Part shown: positions 6,297-14,345 of the stretch, piece by piece | How positions within the stretch are numbered: position 1 is the stretch's first letter | How the letters are laid out: each line of letters begins with the position of its first letter | Assembly: GCA_900550025.1 (NCBI GenBank) | Contig: URQP01000070.1 | Location: forward strand, 1-14,345 | Source: an uncultured Porphyromonadaceae bacterium | GTDB lineage: Bacteria > Bacteroidota > Bacteroidia > Bacteroidales > Muribaculaceae | Direction: 5' to 3' | DNA length: 14,345 bases | Made by a program: the position numbers and the translations under genes | Notes under the pieces: generated by a model | What the model was told of the DNA's origin: nothing | Databases searched by the model: none | What the model saw: only the letters and a program-made list of their open reading frames with translations

Positions 6297-6304
6297 TATA
6301 TTCG
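6297..6304 (+). promoter_or_regulatory. possible -7 box for the TPR gene
   Basis: TATATTCG differs by one base from TAnnTTTG and lies 25 bases before the TPR gene start. The nearest TTTG (6281-6284) is only 12 bases upstream, so the -33 element is off-spacing. The assignment is tentative. Confidence 0.35.
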
Positions 6305-6329
6305 CATAATTTTCAACAAGGATTGGCTT

Positions 6330-8534
6330 ATGGATTATAATACTATAGAGCGTTCGAGAAAAAATATCGCCGCACTTCTCGACGGCGGTCGCGTGAAGGA
6401 GGCGATAGACGGATTGCGCGCGTTGGCGCGCGAGGCTGCCAACGGTTCCATCATCGACGGTATAGATGCTGTCGAGCAGTCGTACCGTTATATGCTCCAG
6501 TATGCCGCCGATGGCGTTTCCGACCCGGAACGCGGCAAGATTTACGACGATATTGTAGTCAAGCTCAAGGAAATTGTGGACGTAGTGGTCAACGAGCTTG
6601 TGGCGAAGACTTCGCCGAAGTTGTATTACAGTACGTTGAGGGTGGAACGGATGCGCCCGGAATCCCTCGATACGCTTGTCAGCCGCTATTCCGACGCCTT
6701 GGAGGCGGAGCGGGCATACGCTGAATTGCCGGAGGCAGAGTGTGATGCCGAGCGTCTTGCGGCGTTGAGGGAGGCAAAGGAAAATGTTGCCAACGCCATT
6801 TTCAAAAAGGTGTGGACGGCGTATCCTGTGATGCGGCCGGGTGTCGATTCGCTGCGTGCCCTCGTTTCCAATCAGGGATTGCCTGAGACTTTGAGGCAGC
6901 AGGCGGTATCGGCCGTGATGATGAACCTGTTGGAGCATTACAGCGAGCTTTTGCTTTTGGTGCTTGTCGATTTGTATTTGGCAGACAGGGGGCGTTTGGG
7001 GTTGAAAGCGTTGTGCTGTGCTTTGATTGTGATGTATAAATACCGTGGAATGATAAGCCGTTCCCGCGAGTTGCAATTGCGCCTGTCGGGACTTGCCGAC
7101 GATTCTCGGGCGTGTGCCGACATTATGATGATTTTTTTGCAGTTTATCCGTTCACGCACAACTGAGCGCATAACAAAGAAAGTCCAGACCGAACTTGTGT
7201 CGGAGCTGATGAAATTGAAGCCGGAGTTGCGCAATAAGCTGCAAGGGATTGACGCGGAGGATGATCCGGAGGCTATCGCCGCCAATCCTGATTGGCAGGA
7301 GATGCTCGACAAGTCGGGGATAACAGCCAAGATGTTGGAATTAAACAAGATGCAGATGGAGGGCGGCGATGTGTTTTTGAGTTCGTTTGCCCGGCTGAAG
7401 TCGTTCCCGTTTTTTTATGACATAGCCAATTGGTTCGTCCCTTTCACGATGGACAGTTCGGTAGTGACCCGCGTGTTGAAAAGCTCCAAAGGAAAGCTGA
7501 TGGAGATGGTGGACCATAGCGGGGTGTTCTGTGACAATGATAAATATTCCTTTGTCCTGTCGTTGTCAGGTTTGCCTGAAGACAGAAGAGTGGTGATGCT
7601 CGGGCAGTTCGACGAGCAGAGCGGCGCTATGGCCGAGATGGCAAAGGCGGAATTGCCCGAGCCGGAAAAGGAGAGGGAAAACACAGTGAACAAATTCGTG
7701 CAGAATCTCTACCGCTTTTTCAATTTGTTTTCGCGCAGGGCGGAATTCTATAATCCGTTTGCAGGAACTTTGAATCTTATAGAAGTGCCTTTTGTCAGCG
7801 GAATTTTGTCGGACACCGCAAATCTGGAGCTTGTCGCGGAATTTTACTTCAAGCAGGAGCTGTATGCCGATGCGGCCAGCTTGTTCGTAAAGTTGCGGGA
7901 GATTAAGGACGCGGATGCCGGTCTTTATCAGAAGCTGGGTTTCTGCTATGAGCGGATGAAGGACTATCGGAAGGCGGTTGAGAATTACGAGAAGGTGGAT
8001 TTGATAAAGCCCGACGATGTGTGGACGCTTAAGCGTATGGCTTCGTGCCGCCGTGCGACGGGTGATGTTGAAGGTGCGTTGGACTGCTATAAGCGTTTGG
8101 AAGTGTTGCAGCCCGACAACATATCTGTTGCCAACAGCATAGGAAATTGCCATTTGGAGCTTGGCGACGTAAAGGAAGCTTTGAAATATTATTTCAAGGT
8201 GGATTATCTTTCCGGCAATAGCGTGAAGACCATGCGTCCGATTGCTTGGTGCTCGTTTCTCGACGGCAATTATTCCCAAAGCATTGAATACTATGACAAG
8301 ATATTGGCATTGAAGCCTTCTGCCAGCGATTATATCAACCGTGCGCATGTGCTTCTTTCCTCAGGCCGGGTCAAAGAGGCTGTCGAGGGCTATGGGCGCG
8401 CCGCGTCAATGTCGGGCGTAGGCAAGGTGTCGGAGACGATGGAAGCCGATATGGAATATCTGCTTGCCGCAGGCGTTGACAGAATGCTTATTTGCTTGAT
8501 TCTTGACAAGTTGCGTTATGATAACCGATCGTGA
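6330..8534 (+). CDS. tetratricopeptide-repeat protein
   Basis: This 734-aa soluble protein has no signal peptide or membrane segment. The first 490 or so residues are helical and charged and match no family I recognise. From about residue 498 to 700 there are roughly six TPR units, for example 'GLYQKLGFCYERMKDYRKAVENYEKVDLIKPDD' (about 530-562), then units beginning near 564, 598, 632 and 666. TPR domains bind partner proteins. The function is unknown; similar long TPR proteins recur in Bacteroidales genomes. It stands alone between the divergent DUF4293 gene and a non-coding stretch. Long minus-strand open frames over it are antisense shadows. Confidence 0.85.
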   Translation: MDYNTIERSRKNIAALLDGGRVKEAIDGLRALAREAANGSIIDGIDAVEQSYRYMLQYAADGVSDPERGKIYDDIVVKLKEIVDVVVNELVAKTSPKLYYSTLRVERMRPESLDTLVSRYSDALEAERAYAELPEAECDAERLAALREAKENVANAIFKKVWTAYPVMRPGVDSLRALVSNQGLPETLRQQAVSAVMMNLLEHYSELLLLVLVDLYLADRGRLGLKALCCALIVMYKYRGMISRSRELQLRLSGLADDSRACADIMMIFLQFIRSRTTERITKKVQTELVSELMKLKPELRNKLQGIDAEDDPEAIAANPDWQEMLDKSGITAKMLELNKMQMEGGDVFLSSFARLKSFPFFYDIANWFVPFTMDSSVVTRVLKSSKGKLMEMVDHSGVFCDNDKYSFVLSLSGLPEDRRVVMLGQFDEQSGAMAEMAKAELPEPEKERENTVNKFVQNLYRFFNLFSRRAEFYNPFAGTLNLIEVPFVSGILSDTANLELVAEFYFKQELYADAASLFVKLREIKDADAGLYQKLGFCYERMKDYRKAVENYEKVDLIKPDDVWTLKRMASCRRATGDVEGALDCYKRLEVLQPDNISVANSIGNCHLELGDVKEALKYYFKVDYLSGNSVKTMRPIAWCSFLDGNYSQSIEYYDKILALKPSASDYINRAHVLLSSGRVKEAVEGYGRAASMSGVGKVSETMEADMEYLLAAGVDRMLICLILDKLRYDNRS

Positions 8535-8545
8535 CAGCTCTGTTT

Positions 8546-8607
8546 TATCGGCAGAAATGCGAATTTATCGGCAGTGGACTTGTCTGATTTTGCCGAAATA
8601 TCGGCAG
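8546..8607 (+). repeat. three direct TATCGGCAG repeats, the last in a hairpin
   Basis: TATCGGCAG occurs at 8546-8554, 8566-8574 and 8599-8607. The last copy follows TGCCGA (8591-8596), so TGCCGA/TCGGCA can form a 6-bp hairpin with a 4-nt loop. The spacing between starts is 20 and then 33 bases. They lie just after the TPR stop codon. They may be protein-binding sites or part of a weak terminator. Confidence 0.5.
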
Positions 8608-8660
8608 TGAACAACGTTTATTTATGATTTTTTAACTGGGGGGAGGAGCGCTTTTTTATG

Positions 8661-8668
8661 TAATTTTG
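8661..8668 (+). promoter_or_regulatory. -7 box upstream of the candidate RNA
   Basis: TAATTTTG matches the Bacteroidetes -7 element exactly and equals the -7 boxes of rpmH, rpiB and DUF4293. No TTTG lies at the usual -33 spacing; that region is G-rich instead. Transcription would start near 8673-8675. Confidence 0.5.
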
Positions 8669-8672
8669 CGGT

Positions 8673-8864
8673 GCAAATCAGGGTTCTGTGTCCTGAAAGG
8701 AGATTACATTGCCTTGGCAATTCGGTGTGTCCTGCGTGGCACGGCTGAAAGCAATGGGACGGCTCTTCTCCTTGAACGTGAAAACTTAAATTAGTATCAG
8801 TCTGCGTCCCGTCTTGCAGGATGGATTGAGCGAAGCCGGAAGTGGTTTCAGGAGGTTTGTTATG
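8673..8864 (+). ncRNA. candidate structured RNA, possibly 6S-like
   Basis: About 190 nt can be folded by eye into a rod with paired ends. The terminal pairing is CAAATC (8674-8679) with GGTTTG (8854-8859). TCCTGAAA (8691-8698) pairs with TTTCAGGA (8846-8853). Inside this lie a small hairpin ATTGC-CTTG-GCAAT (8708-8721), then 8728-8735 with 8816-8823 (core TCCTGC/GCAGGA), then 8754-8761 with 8805-8812 (core GGGACG/CGTCCC), and a large apical loop. A -7 box sits just upstream. Length, closing stem and internal bubbles recall 6S RNA, but no sequence signature proves it. It could also be a Bacteroidales-specific RNA or the 5' leader of the LRR operon. Confidence 0.4.
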
Positions 8865-9017
8865 CGGACGGAATATCAAGAAAAATTACATTGTTCTTGT
8901 TGTTTGTTACGGTTCTACATCGGTTGGAGCCGCGCTTCGTCGTGCCGGTATGCCGGCAGGCTTCGCATTCTGTTGTAATCGTGTTTAGTGGAAATGAAAT
9001 CATAAAAATATAACGTT

Positions 9018-10712
9018 ATGAGATTTGATATTCTATTTAAGCCAATCGTGTTGGCGGTGATGTTGTCGGCCGCTTTTGAGTCGCAGGCCTACGATTTTAT
9101 AGAGGACGGCATTTATTATAATATTGTTGACGGTGGATGCGAGGTGACGGAATCGCAGGGTACATTCTTCTATTCGGGCGATATTGTCATTCCGATGGTT
9201 GCCAATGGTTATACCGTTGTCGGCATAGGCGACGGGGCATTTGCGGGTTGCGGCGGATTGAAAACGCTCTTAATGCCACCGACACTCTCATATATAGGTG
9301 AGAGGGCTTTTGCCCGTTGCGGACTTCCGTCGATAGAATGGCCGGCGGGCGTGTCTGAAATTAGCAAAGGGACTTTTTCCGGATGCTATAATCTCAAATC
9401 AGTTACTTTTAGCGGACGCGTCAGGGAAATAGGCGAGTCGGCTTTTGAGAATTGCACTGCTTTGACCTCAATAGAGCTTCCGGAGAGTGTTACTGCGATA
9501 GGTGAGAGGGCTTTTGCCGGCTCCGGCCTGACTTCTATAATCCTGCCTTACAGGATTCTGACAATAAGTGAATCAACATTTGCAGGATGCTCCGATTTGT
9601 CGTCGGTTACGTTTGACGGCGATTTGGAGTCTGTCGGTTACGGAGCATTCAAGGAGACAGACTTGGTTTCTGTCACATTGCCGGAGACTGTCGTGGAATT
9701 AGGAGCAAGAGCGTTCGAAGGTTGCAGCAATTTGGAAACGGTTGAAATACTTGGGGATAATTCCGTTAGTTTTAAGTATAGTTATGAAAGTTATGAAAGC
9801 GACCATTTTTATCATGGTCCGTTCGATAGTTGCAGCAATCTGAAGACAGTAAAACTTCCCGACGGCATGGAGGATATTTGTACTGGCGCGTTTTATGGCT
9901 GCAGCAGCCTGCAGTCGATAAATATGCCGGCCAACTTGCAACGTATCGGGGACAATGCATTCGAGGACTGTGTCAGCTTGCCGTCGGCAGAATTCCGGAG
10001 CTTGCAGGATGTAGGGAGTCGTGCTTTCAGGGGCTGCAGCGGATTGCAGTGGGTGAAATTGCCTGATTGTATGCATAATGTCGGCGAAAGTGCTTTTGAG
10101 GATTGTAGTAGCCTTGCATCCATAAATTTGCCGGATGGCATAGAAAATATAGGCTTCGGTGCTTTTGCTGGCAGCGGCTTGAAATCCGTCAAATGGCCTG
10201 AGTCGATGACAGAGATGAGTAGTGATATGTTTAATGGATGTACTAATCTGTCATCGGTTACTCTCGGGTCGAAATTGAATGAGATATCGGATGGTGCTTT
10301 TGAGGGTTGCCCGAACATCGTGGAAGTGAATTCATTGAATCCTACACCGCCTGAATTTTACATAGGGACTTATGGATTCAGTGGTTTTGAGGATGAGGTT
10401 TACGGAAATGCCGTGCTGCGTGTGCCTGTCGGCAGCCGCCCTGCATATTTCAAGGCTGATTGTTGGATAAATTTCGACAATATAGTGGAAACCGATTTTG
10501 GCGGAGTTGATGATGTGGCTGCTGACGGCGTTTCGGTGACGGTGTCTGGCGGCAATATCATAGTCGGCGGAGCGGGCGACGGTGCTGCGGTCGATGTGTA
10601 TAACATCGCCGGGCAGCGTGTATATAGCGGCTTCGGAACTACTGTCGGCGGCTTGGAGCGCGGCATCTATATCGTGCGTGTGGCGGGCCGCACTTTTAAA
10701 ATTGCATTATAA
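9018..10712 (+). CDS. BspA-like leucine-rich-repeat secreted protein (LRR 1)
   Basis: This is a 564-aa exported protein. Residues 1-24 form a signal peptide with a likely cleavage after ESQA. About 16 BspA/Treponema-type LRR units of about 23 aa follow, each with the pattern I-x2-GAFxGCxxLxSVxLP. One unit, near residues 240-270, carries an insertion rich in Tyr and Ser. The C-terminal 60 residues include 'AVDVYNIAGQRVYSG' and 'ERGIYIVRVAG'. This resembles the Bacteroidetes C-terminal sorting/tail domain and is nearly repeated in the next gene. BspA-type proteins are cell-surface or secreted and mediate binding to host or other cells; the partner is unknown. The next LRR gene starts 37 bases later. 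Confidence 0.92.
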   Translation: MRFDILFKPIVLAVMLSAAFESQAYDFIEDGIYYNIVDGGCEVTESQGTFFYSGDIVIPMVANGYTVVGIGDGAFAGCGGLKTLLMPPTLSYIGERAFARCGLPSIEWPAGVSEISKGTFSGCYNLKSVTFSGRVREIGESAFENCTALTSIELPESVTAIGERAFAGSGLTSIILPYRILTISESTFAGCSDLSSVTFDGDLESVGYGAFKETDLVSVTLPETVVELGARAFEGCSNLETVEILGDNSVSFKYSYESYESDHFYHGPFDSCSNLKTVKLPDGMEDICTGAFYGCSSLQSINMPANLQRIGDNAFEDCVSLPSAEFRSLQDVGSRAFRGCSGLQWVKLPDCMHNVGESAFEDCSSLASINLPDGIENIGFGAFAGSGLKSVKWPESMTEMSSDMFNGCTNLSSVTLGSKLNEISDGAFEGCPNIVEVNSLNPTPPEFYIGTYGFSGFEDEVYGNAVLRVPVGSRPAYFKADCWINFDNIVETDFGGVDDVAADGVSVTVSGGNIIVGGAGDGAAVDVYNIAGQRVYSGFGTTVGGLERGIYIVRVAGRTFKIAL

Positions 10713-10749
10713 ATGGTTAAGTAATCAGGAAATTAAAGTATACAGGAAA

Positions 10750-13700
10750 ATGAACAGAATTTTTTTGAAACCTTTATTGGCAGCTGTGTTACTGTTTTCA
10801 GTAGGGACTGCTTCGGCGGCTACTGCCATAGGTGAGGATTGGGTAGGAGACGTGTATTATTGGTTCTATGATGACGGCCATGCTGTCGTGGAAAGTGATA
10901 GTTATAGCGGTCCTGATTATTCAGGCCGTGTGGTAATACCTGCAACTGTAACCTACAACGGAACTACTTACAATGTCACTGAAATAGGCGATTATGTGTT
11001 CCGCGACTGTATTTCATTGACGGAAGTGGTCTTGCCCGAAGGACTTAAAAAGATAGGCAAACAGCAGTTTTGGGGTTGCACTGCCCTGAAAGCGATTATT
11101 ATCCCAGGCACTGTCACCGAAATAGGGCGTGACGCTTTTAACGACAATACCAATTATTTCGGCGACCCGGCAATAGAGACAATTATTTTCGAAGACAGCA
11201 CGGAGCCGCTTACCGGCTATTTCATTGCCGGTGATACTTATTTCTCTGAGCCCATACAATTGGGCGAAAAAGTAAAGACCGTGTATCTCGGCAGGAATAC
11301 TGTTACCAGCTATGGAGAGAACGTGGAGAGCCTCGTAATAAGCGATATTGTCACGGAATTGAAAGGTATTTTCTCCTCCAAGGCATTGAAGGAAGTTACC
11401 ATAGAATATAGCTCCACCCCGTTGGCTTTAGGCCGTATCGGCGATGACAAGGGATTTTTTGTAAATTTCCCGATAGAATCGCTCAACCTCGACCGCCAAT
11501 TGGAATATGATGGGTCTGATGGCATTACGCCGTTTGCCGGAATGGAGAAACTGACATCGGTCGTGATTGGTGATAATGTCACTTCACTGGGCGATGGATT
11601 GTTTAACGGTTGCGCCGGGATGCAGTCGGTTGTTATTGGCTCCAGAGTTGAAAGCATTGGCAAGGACGCTTTTCTCGGTTGCACAGGATTGCAGCGTGTC
11701 GATGTAAAGAATTTGTCGGCATGGTGCGGATACAATTTTAGCGAAGAAGAGCAGAATCCGTTGTATTATGCAAAGAATTTGTATGTTGACGGCAACCTTG
11801 TGACCGACTTGACAGTGCCTTCTGGCGTGAGGGCAGTGTCGGATTATACCTTCTGTGGCTGTGACAAAATAGTGTCGGTCACAATTCCGTCGAACGTGTT
11901 GTCCATCGGGGAAGGGGCTTTTTCAGAATGTACGGCATTGAAGAACCTGACCTTTGAAGATGGCGGGGAGCTGACGCTCGGTGGCAACAACTACCATCGA
12001 CCGTTCGGCGGTGCTCCTATCGAAACACTATATCTCGGGCGGAATGTCGGTAAGCAGTCTTTTGCCGATGACCTCGCTTCATTGAAGAAACTTACAGTCG
12101 GCAATAACATATCGGGGTTTGAGGAAAAATATTTCGAGAAGTGCAATGGCTTGCGGGAAGTTCATGTTTCTGATTTGTCGGCATGGTGCAAAATCAATTT
12201 CGAGGATTCGCAAAGCAATCCGTTGTCTAAGGCGCATAATATGTATATAGACGGCAGTCTTCTTACCAGCTTGGTGATTCCTTCGGGCATTTCCGAAATC
12301 AAGCCTTACGCTTTCTATGGCGGCGAATGCTTCTCGTCGGTTTCGCTGCCCACAGGCATAACGGATATAGGCAAATATGCTTTCTACGATTGCAGCGGAT
12401 TGGCATCATTGGATTTGCCGGCAGGTATAAGCGCTTTGGACAGGCACGCGTTTGACGGTTGTTCGGAACTTGAATCGGTCACAATTCCCTCTTCTGCCAA
12501 GAGCATTTATTTAAGCGCATTTGCCAGATGTTATGGCATCAGTCAAGTTACGTTCGAGGATTCAATGGAGGAGTTGGTAGTTAAGTGTTATTATAGAATT
12601 GGAGTTGATAGCTATAATGATACCGATAACGGCGATTTGTTCGAGAACAGTGCGATAAAAACGATGTATGTAGGCAGGAACATAACGCTCGAAAAACCGG
12701 GTTACGGTATAGCTGTGAGTAACTATTTGGGCTCGATGACTGTCGGCGGCATGGCCACAAGCATGGGCAAGATTTTCTATAGAGGCTCGAATTACGATAC
12801 CGATTCAGATATGCCGGATTTGTCGGAATTGAGAATTGAGGACAGCGATGAGCCCTTGCAGGTATCGCCCGGAGCTTTTTCGAATGTAAGTAGTGACAGG
12901 TTGTATGTGGGACGTAATCTGGAAATGGAAACGGAAACTGCAACTCCAAGCTCTCCTTTTTATGACGAGCTGAATTTCGCCGAATTGGGAGCTAATGTCA
13001 CGGAGATAATGCCTTATATGTTTGCCGGATGTTATGTAGAAGATGTTCATGGTATTCATGGATTGTCAGATGTCGCTATCGACGGAAATATCGAGAGCAT
13101 AGGCGAGGCGGCCTTTGAGGGTTGCGCCAATTTGAAGCGGTTCGATGTGCCGGAGAGCGTCACGTTTATAGGCGACAATGCTTTCAATGGTTGCATCGGA
13201 TTGACTTATTTCGACGTTCCGGCTGCTGCGGATTATATCGGGGCTTCCGCTTTCGAGGGCTGCACGGGATTGACATCCCTGAGGTTTGAAAGCGGGTCGG
13301 AATTAAGCGATATAGCCGACCGTACTTTCTATGGTTGCACCGGGTTGTTGTCGATGAGCTTGCCGGAAAGTGTCGTCGGAATCGGAGAATCGGCGTTCTA
13401 TGGCTGCACCGGGTTGCTGTCGATGAATCTGCCAGAAAACGTCACTACTGTCGGCAAGTCGGCGTTCTACGGCTGCTCCGGCTTGGCTATGATGTCGTTG
13501 GGTGAAAGTTTGGAAACGGTAGGGGAATCAGCGTTTCAAGATTGCTCGGCTTTGGCCGATTTGCATTTGCCGCAAACTGCCAATAGCGTAGGCAACAGGG
13601 CATTTTATGGATGCCTGTCGCTCAGAACGGTAAGGGTTGACAATCCTGTGCCGCCGGCTGCTTATGCCAACACTTTCTCGGTCGATACCTATCTTAATGC

Positions 13701-13998
13701 CACGCTGAGCGTGCCTTCCGGCTCGCAAGAGGCATACAATATGGCCGAGTGCTGGTATAATTTCCGGAATAAGGAGGAATTTCCTTTCGGTTCGGTTGAA
13801 GCGGTCGGCGATGACGCTTTGAATGTGTATTTCGATGGTTCTGAACTTATCGTTGACGGTGCGGGAGATGATGCCGTCGTTGATGTGTACAACATCGCAG
13901 GGCAGCGCGTTTATAGCGGCACCGCTACATCAATTGCTCTCGACAGGGGGCTTTACATCGTTCGCGTGGCAGGAAGTACGTTTAAGGTGGCGTTATGA
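10750..13998 (+). CDS. large BspA-like leucine-rich-repeat secreted protein (LRR 2)
   Basis: This is a 1082-aa exported protein. The frame is open upstream to 10582, inside the previous gene, but MNRIFLKPLLAAVLLFSVG at 10750 begins a clear signal peptide (cleavage near TASA) preceded by AGGAAA. Many 23-aa BspA LRR units fill the protein. Two other repeat kinds are interspersed: 'LSAWC-x-NF-NPL-YxDG' blocks (coding DNA near 11712-11820 and 12175-12280), and 'FEDS/EPL' segments leading into '(L/M)Y(L/V)GRN' four times. Three LRR units at 13327-13533 are near-identical 69-bp copies. The C-terminal tail 'VDVYNIAGQRVYSG...DRGLYIVRVAG' is almost the same as in LRR 1. It is the middle gene of three in the same direction. 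Confidence 0.93.
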   Translation: MNRIFLKPLLAAVLLFSVGTASAATAIGEDWVGDVYYWFYDDGHAVVESDSYSGPDYSGRVVIPATVTYNGTTYNVTEIGDYVFRDCISLTEVVLPEGLKKIGKQQFWGCTALKAIIIPGTVTEIGRDAFNDNTNYFGDPAIETIIFEDSTEPLTGYFIAGDTYFSEPIQLGEKVKTVYLGRNTVTSYGENVESLVISDIVTELKGIFSSKALKEVTIEYSSTPLALGRIGDDKGFFVNFPIESLNLDRQLEYDGSDGITPFAGMEKLTSVVIGDNVTSLGDGLFNGCAGMQSVVIGSRVESIGKDAFLGCTGLQRVDVKNLSAWCGYNFSEEEQNPLYYAKNLYVDGNLVTDLTVPSGVRAVSDYTFCGCDKIVSVTIPSNVLSIGEGAFSECTALKNLTFEDGGELTLGGNNYHRPFGGAPIETLYLGRNVGKQSFADDLASLKKLTVGNNISGFEEKYFEKCNGLREVHVSDLSAWCKINFEDSQSNPLSKAHNMYIDGSLLTSLVIPSGISEIKPYAFYGGECFSSVSLPTGITDIGKYAFYDCSGLASLDLPAGISALDRHAFDGCSELESVTIPSSAKSIYLSAFARCYGISQVTFEDSMEELVVKCYYRIGVDSYNDTDNGDLFENSAIKTMYVGRNITLEKPGYGIAVSNYLGSMTVGGMATSMGKIFYRGSNYDTDSDMPDLSELRIEDSDEPLQVSPGAFSNVSSDRLYVGRNLEMETETATPSSPFYDELNFAELGANVTEIMPYMFAGCYVEDVHGIHGLSDVAIDGNIESIGEAAFEGCANLKRFDVPESVTFIGDNAFNGCIGLTYFDVPAAADYIGASAFEGCTGLTSLRFESGSELSDIADRTFYGCTGLLSMSLPESVVGIGESAFYGCTGLLSMNLPENVTTVGKSAFYGCSGLAMMSLGESLETVGESAFQDCSALADLHLPQTANSVGNRAFYGCLSLRTVRVDNPVPPAAYANTFSVDTYLNATLSVPSGSQEAYNMAECWYNFRNKEEFPFGSVEAVGDDALNVYFDGSELIVDGAGDDAVVDVYNIAGQRVYSGTATSIALDRGLYIVRVAGSTFKVAL

Positions 13999-14029
13999 TT
14001 TTATGTAAATTATTAAATATATTGGTAAT

Positions 14030-14345
14030 ATGAAGAGATGTTTTATTAAGCATTTGCTTGCTGCGGCAGCATTGCTGTCAGCATCGGCGGCCAGGGCGGA
14101 TTGGTTTTCTTATGATGGATTGTATTATGACACCTTGGATGAAACTACCTGTGAGGTGTCGGACAATAAGTGGCATTCCGGGACTGCAAGTATCCCGGAG
14201 CAGGTTACAAATCCTTTGGATGGAAAAACATATATTGTAACGCAAATCGGGAAACGTGCTTTCTACGAAGCAAAGGATTTGACAGGAGTGCGTATACCAA
14301 AGACTGTGACTGTAATTTACGACAATGCGTTTTACGGCAGCGGCG
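14030..14345 (+). CDS. BspA-like LRR secreted protein (LRR 3), 5' part only
   Basis: The gene starts 31 bases after LRR 2 and runs off the window with no stop, so only 105 residues are visible. They begin with a signal peptide (MKRCFIKHLLAAAALLSASA, likely cleavage after ARA). A segment 'WFSYDGLYYDTLDETTCEVSDN' follows, parallel to the mature start of LRR 1 and LRR 2. Then come 'TYIVTQIGKRAFYEAKDLTGV' and 'IPKTVTVIYDNAFYGSG', the first BspA-type LRR units. It is likely the third member of the same operon. Confidence 0.85.
   Translation, partial: MKRCFIKHLLAAAALLSASAARADWFSYDGLYYDTLDETTCEVSDNKWHSGTASIPEQVTNPLDGKTYIVTQIGKRAFYEAKDLTGVRIPKTVTVIYDNAFYGSG

Larger units (their letters stand above)
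8535..9017. other. 480-bp non-coding stretch with repeats and a candidate RNA
   Basis: No convincing coding sequence is present. The stretch holds three TATCGGCAG repeats (8546-8607), a strong -7 box (8661-8668), a candidate structured RNA (about 8673-8864), a weak stem CAAGAA/TTCTTG followed by T-rich DNA (8877-8908), and a compact hairpin TGCCGG-TATG-CCGGCA (8943-8958). The rest, up to the first LRR gene, is A/T-rich leader without a consensus promoter. Confidence 0.6.

Noticed and set aside
6216..7076. 286-aa minus-strand open frame, and a similar 260-aa frame at 7566-8348
   Set aside because: Both are antisense to the TPR gene, have low-complexity His/Arg/Gln-rich compositions and no recognisable domain.
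8671..8680. GGTGCAAATC-like word resembling part of a cobalamin riboswitch
   Set aside because: The other required boxes (such as the B12-box GCC-ACT and the GCTGTCCCCGCAAC region) are absent.
8622..8879. 85-aa minus-strand open frame in the intergenic stretch
   Set aside because: No family resemblance or promoter. It covers the region better explained by nested RNA pairing.
9018..13998. Regular short repeats that might suggest CRISPR or satellite DNA
   Set aside because: They are in-frame 69-bp LRR codon units with no constant repeat/spacer pattern.

Overview
The window looks like a chromosome segment of a gut Bacteroidales bacterium, possibly Muribaculaceae (family-level placement is inference). 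The signs are promoters of the Bacteroidetes form TTTG-N19/20-TAnnTTTG, a DUF4293 membrane protein, and a run of large secreted BspA-type leucine-rich-repeat proteins with a shared Bacteroidetes-style C-terminal tail.

Layout. (1) 1-49: 3' half of a tRNA-Ser gene, cut by the window edge. (2) 38-4706: an integrated element bounded by an 18-bp direct repeat (17 of 18 identical). The left copy is the tRNA 3' end; the right copy lies at the broken 5' edge of a relaxase gene fragment. There is no integrase and no intact mobilization gene inside, so this is a remnant or a passively moved cargo block. The cargo is an AraC-type regulator (minus strand) divergent from a four-gene operon: metallo-beta-lactamase-fold hydrolase, cupin, and two radical SAM enzymes. 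The last three genes are joined by ATGA stop/start overlaps. The two radical SAM proteins match, from memory, what NCBI calls 'radical SAM mobile pair protein A/B', a pair of unknown function carried on mobile DNA. (3) 4732-6241: conserved housekeeping DNA: a terminator that probably served the tRNA before insertion, rpiB, a bidirectional terminator, rpmH (too short for a usual ORF cutoff), and a DUF4293 gene. (4) 6330-8534: a large TPR protein. (5) 8535-9017: a 480-bp non-coding stretch with three TATCGGCAG repeats, a strong -7 box, and about 190 nt that fold on paper into a rod-like RNA with paired ends, a possible 6S-like RNA. (6) 9018-14345: three consecutive same-strand BspA-like LRR genes with signal peptides, 31-37 nt apart; the third runs off the window.

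The strongest candidates for an undescribed system are the att-flanked AraC / MBL / cupin / radical SAM pair module and, separately, the structured RNA upstream of the LRR cluster.
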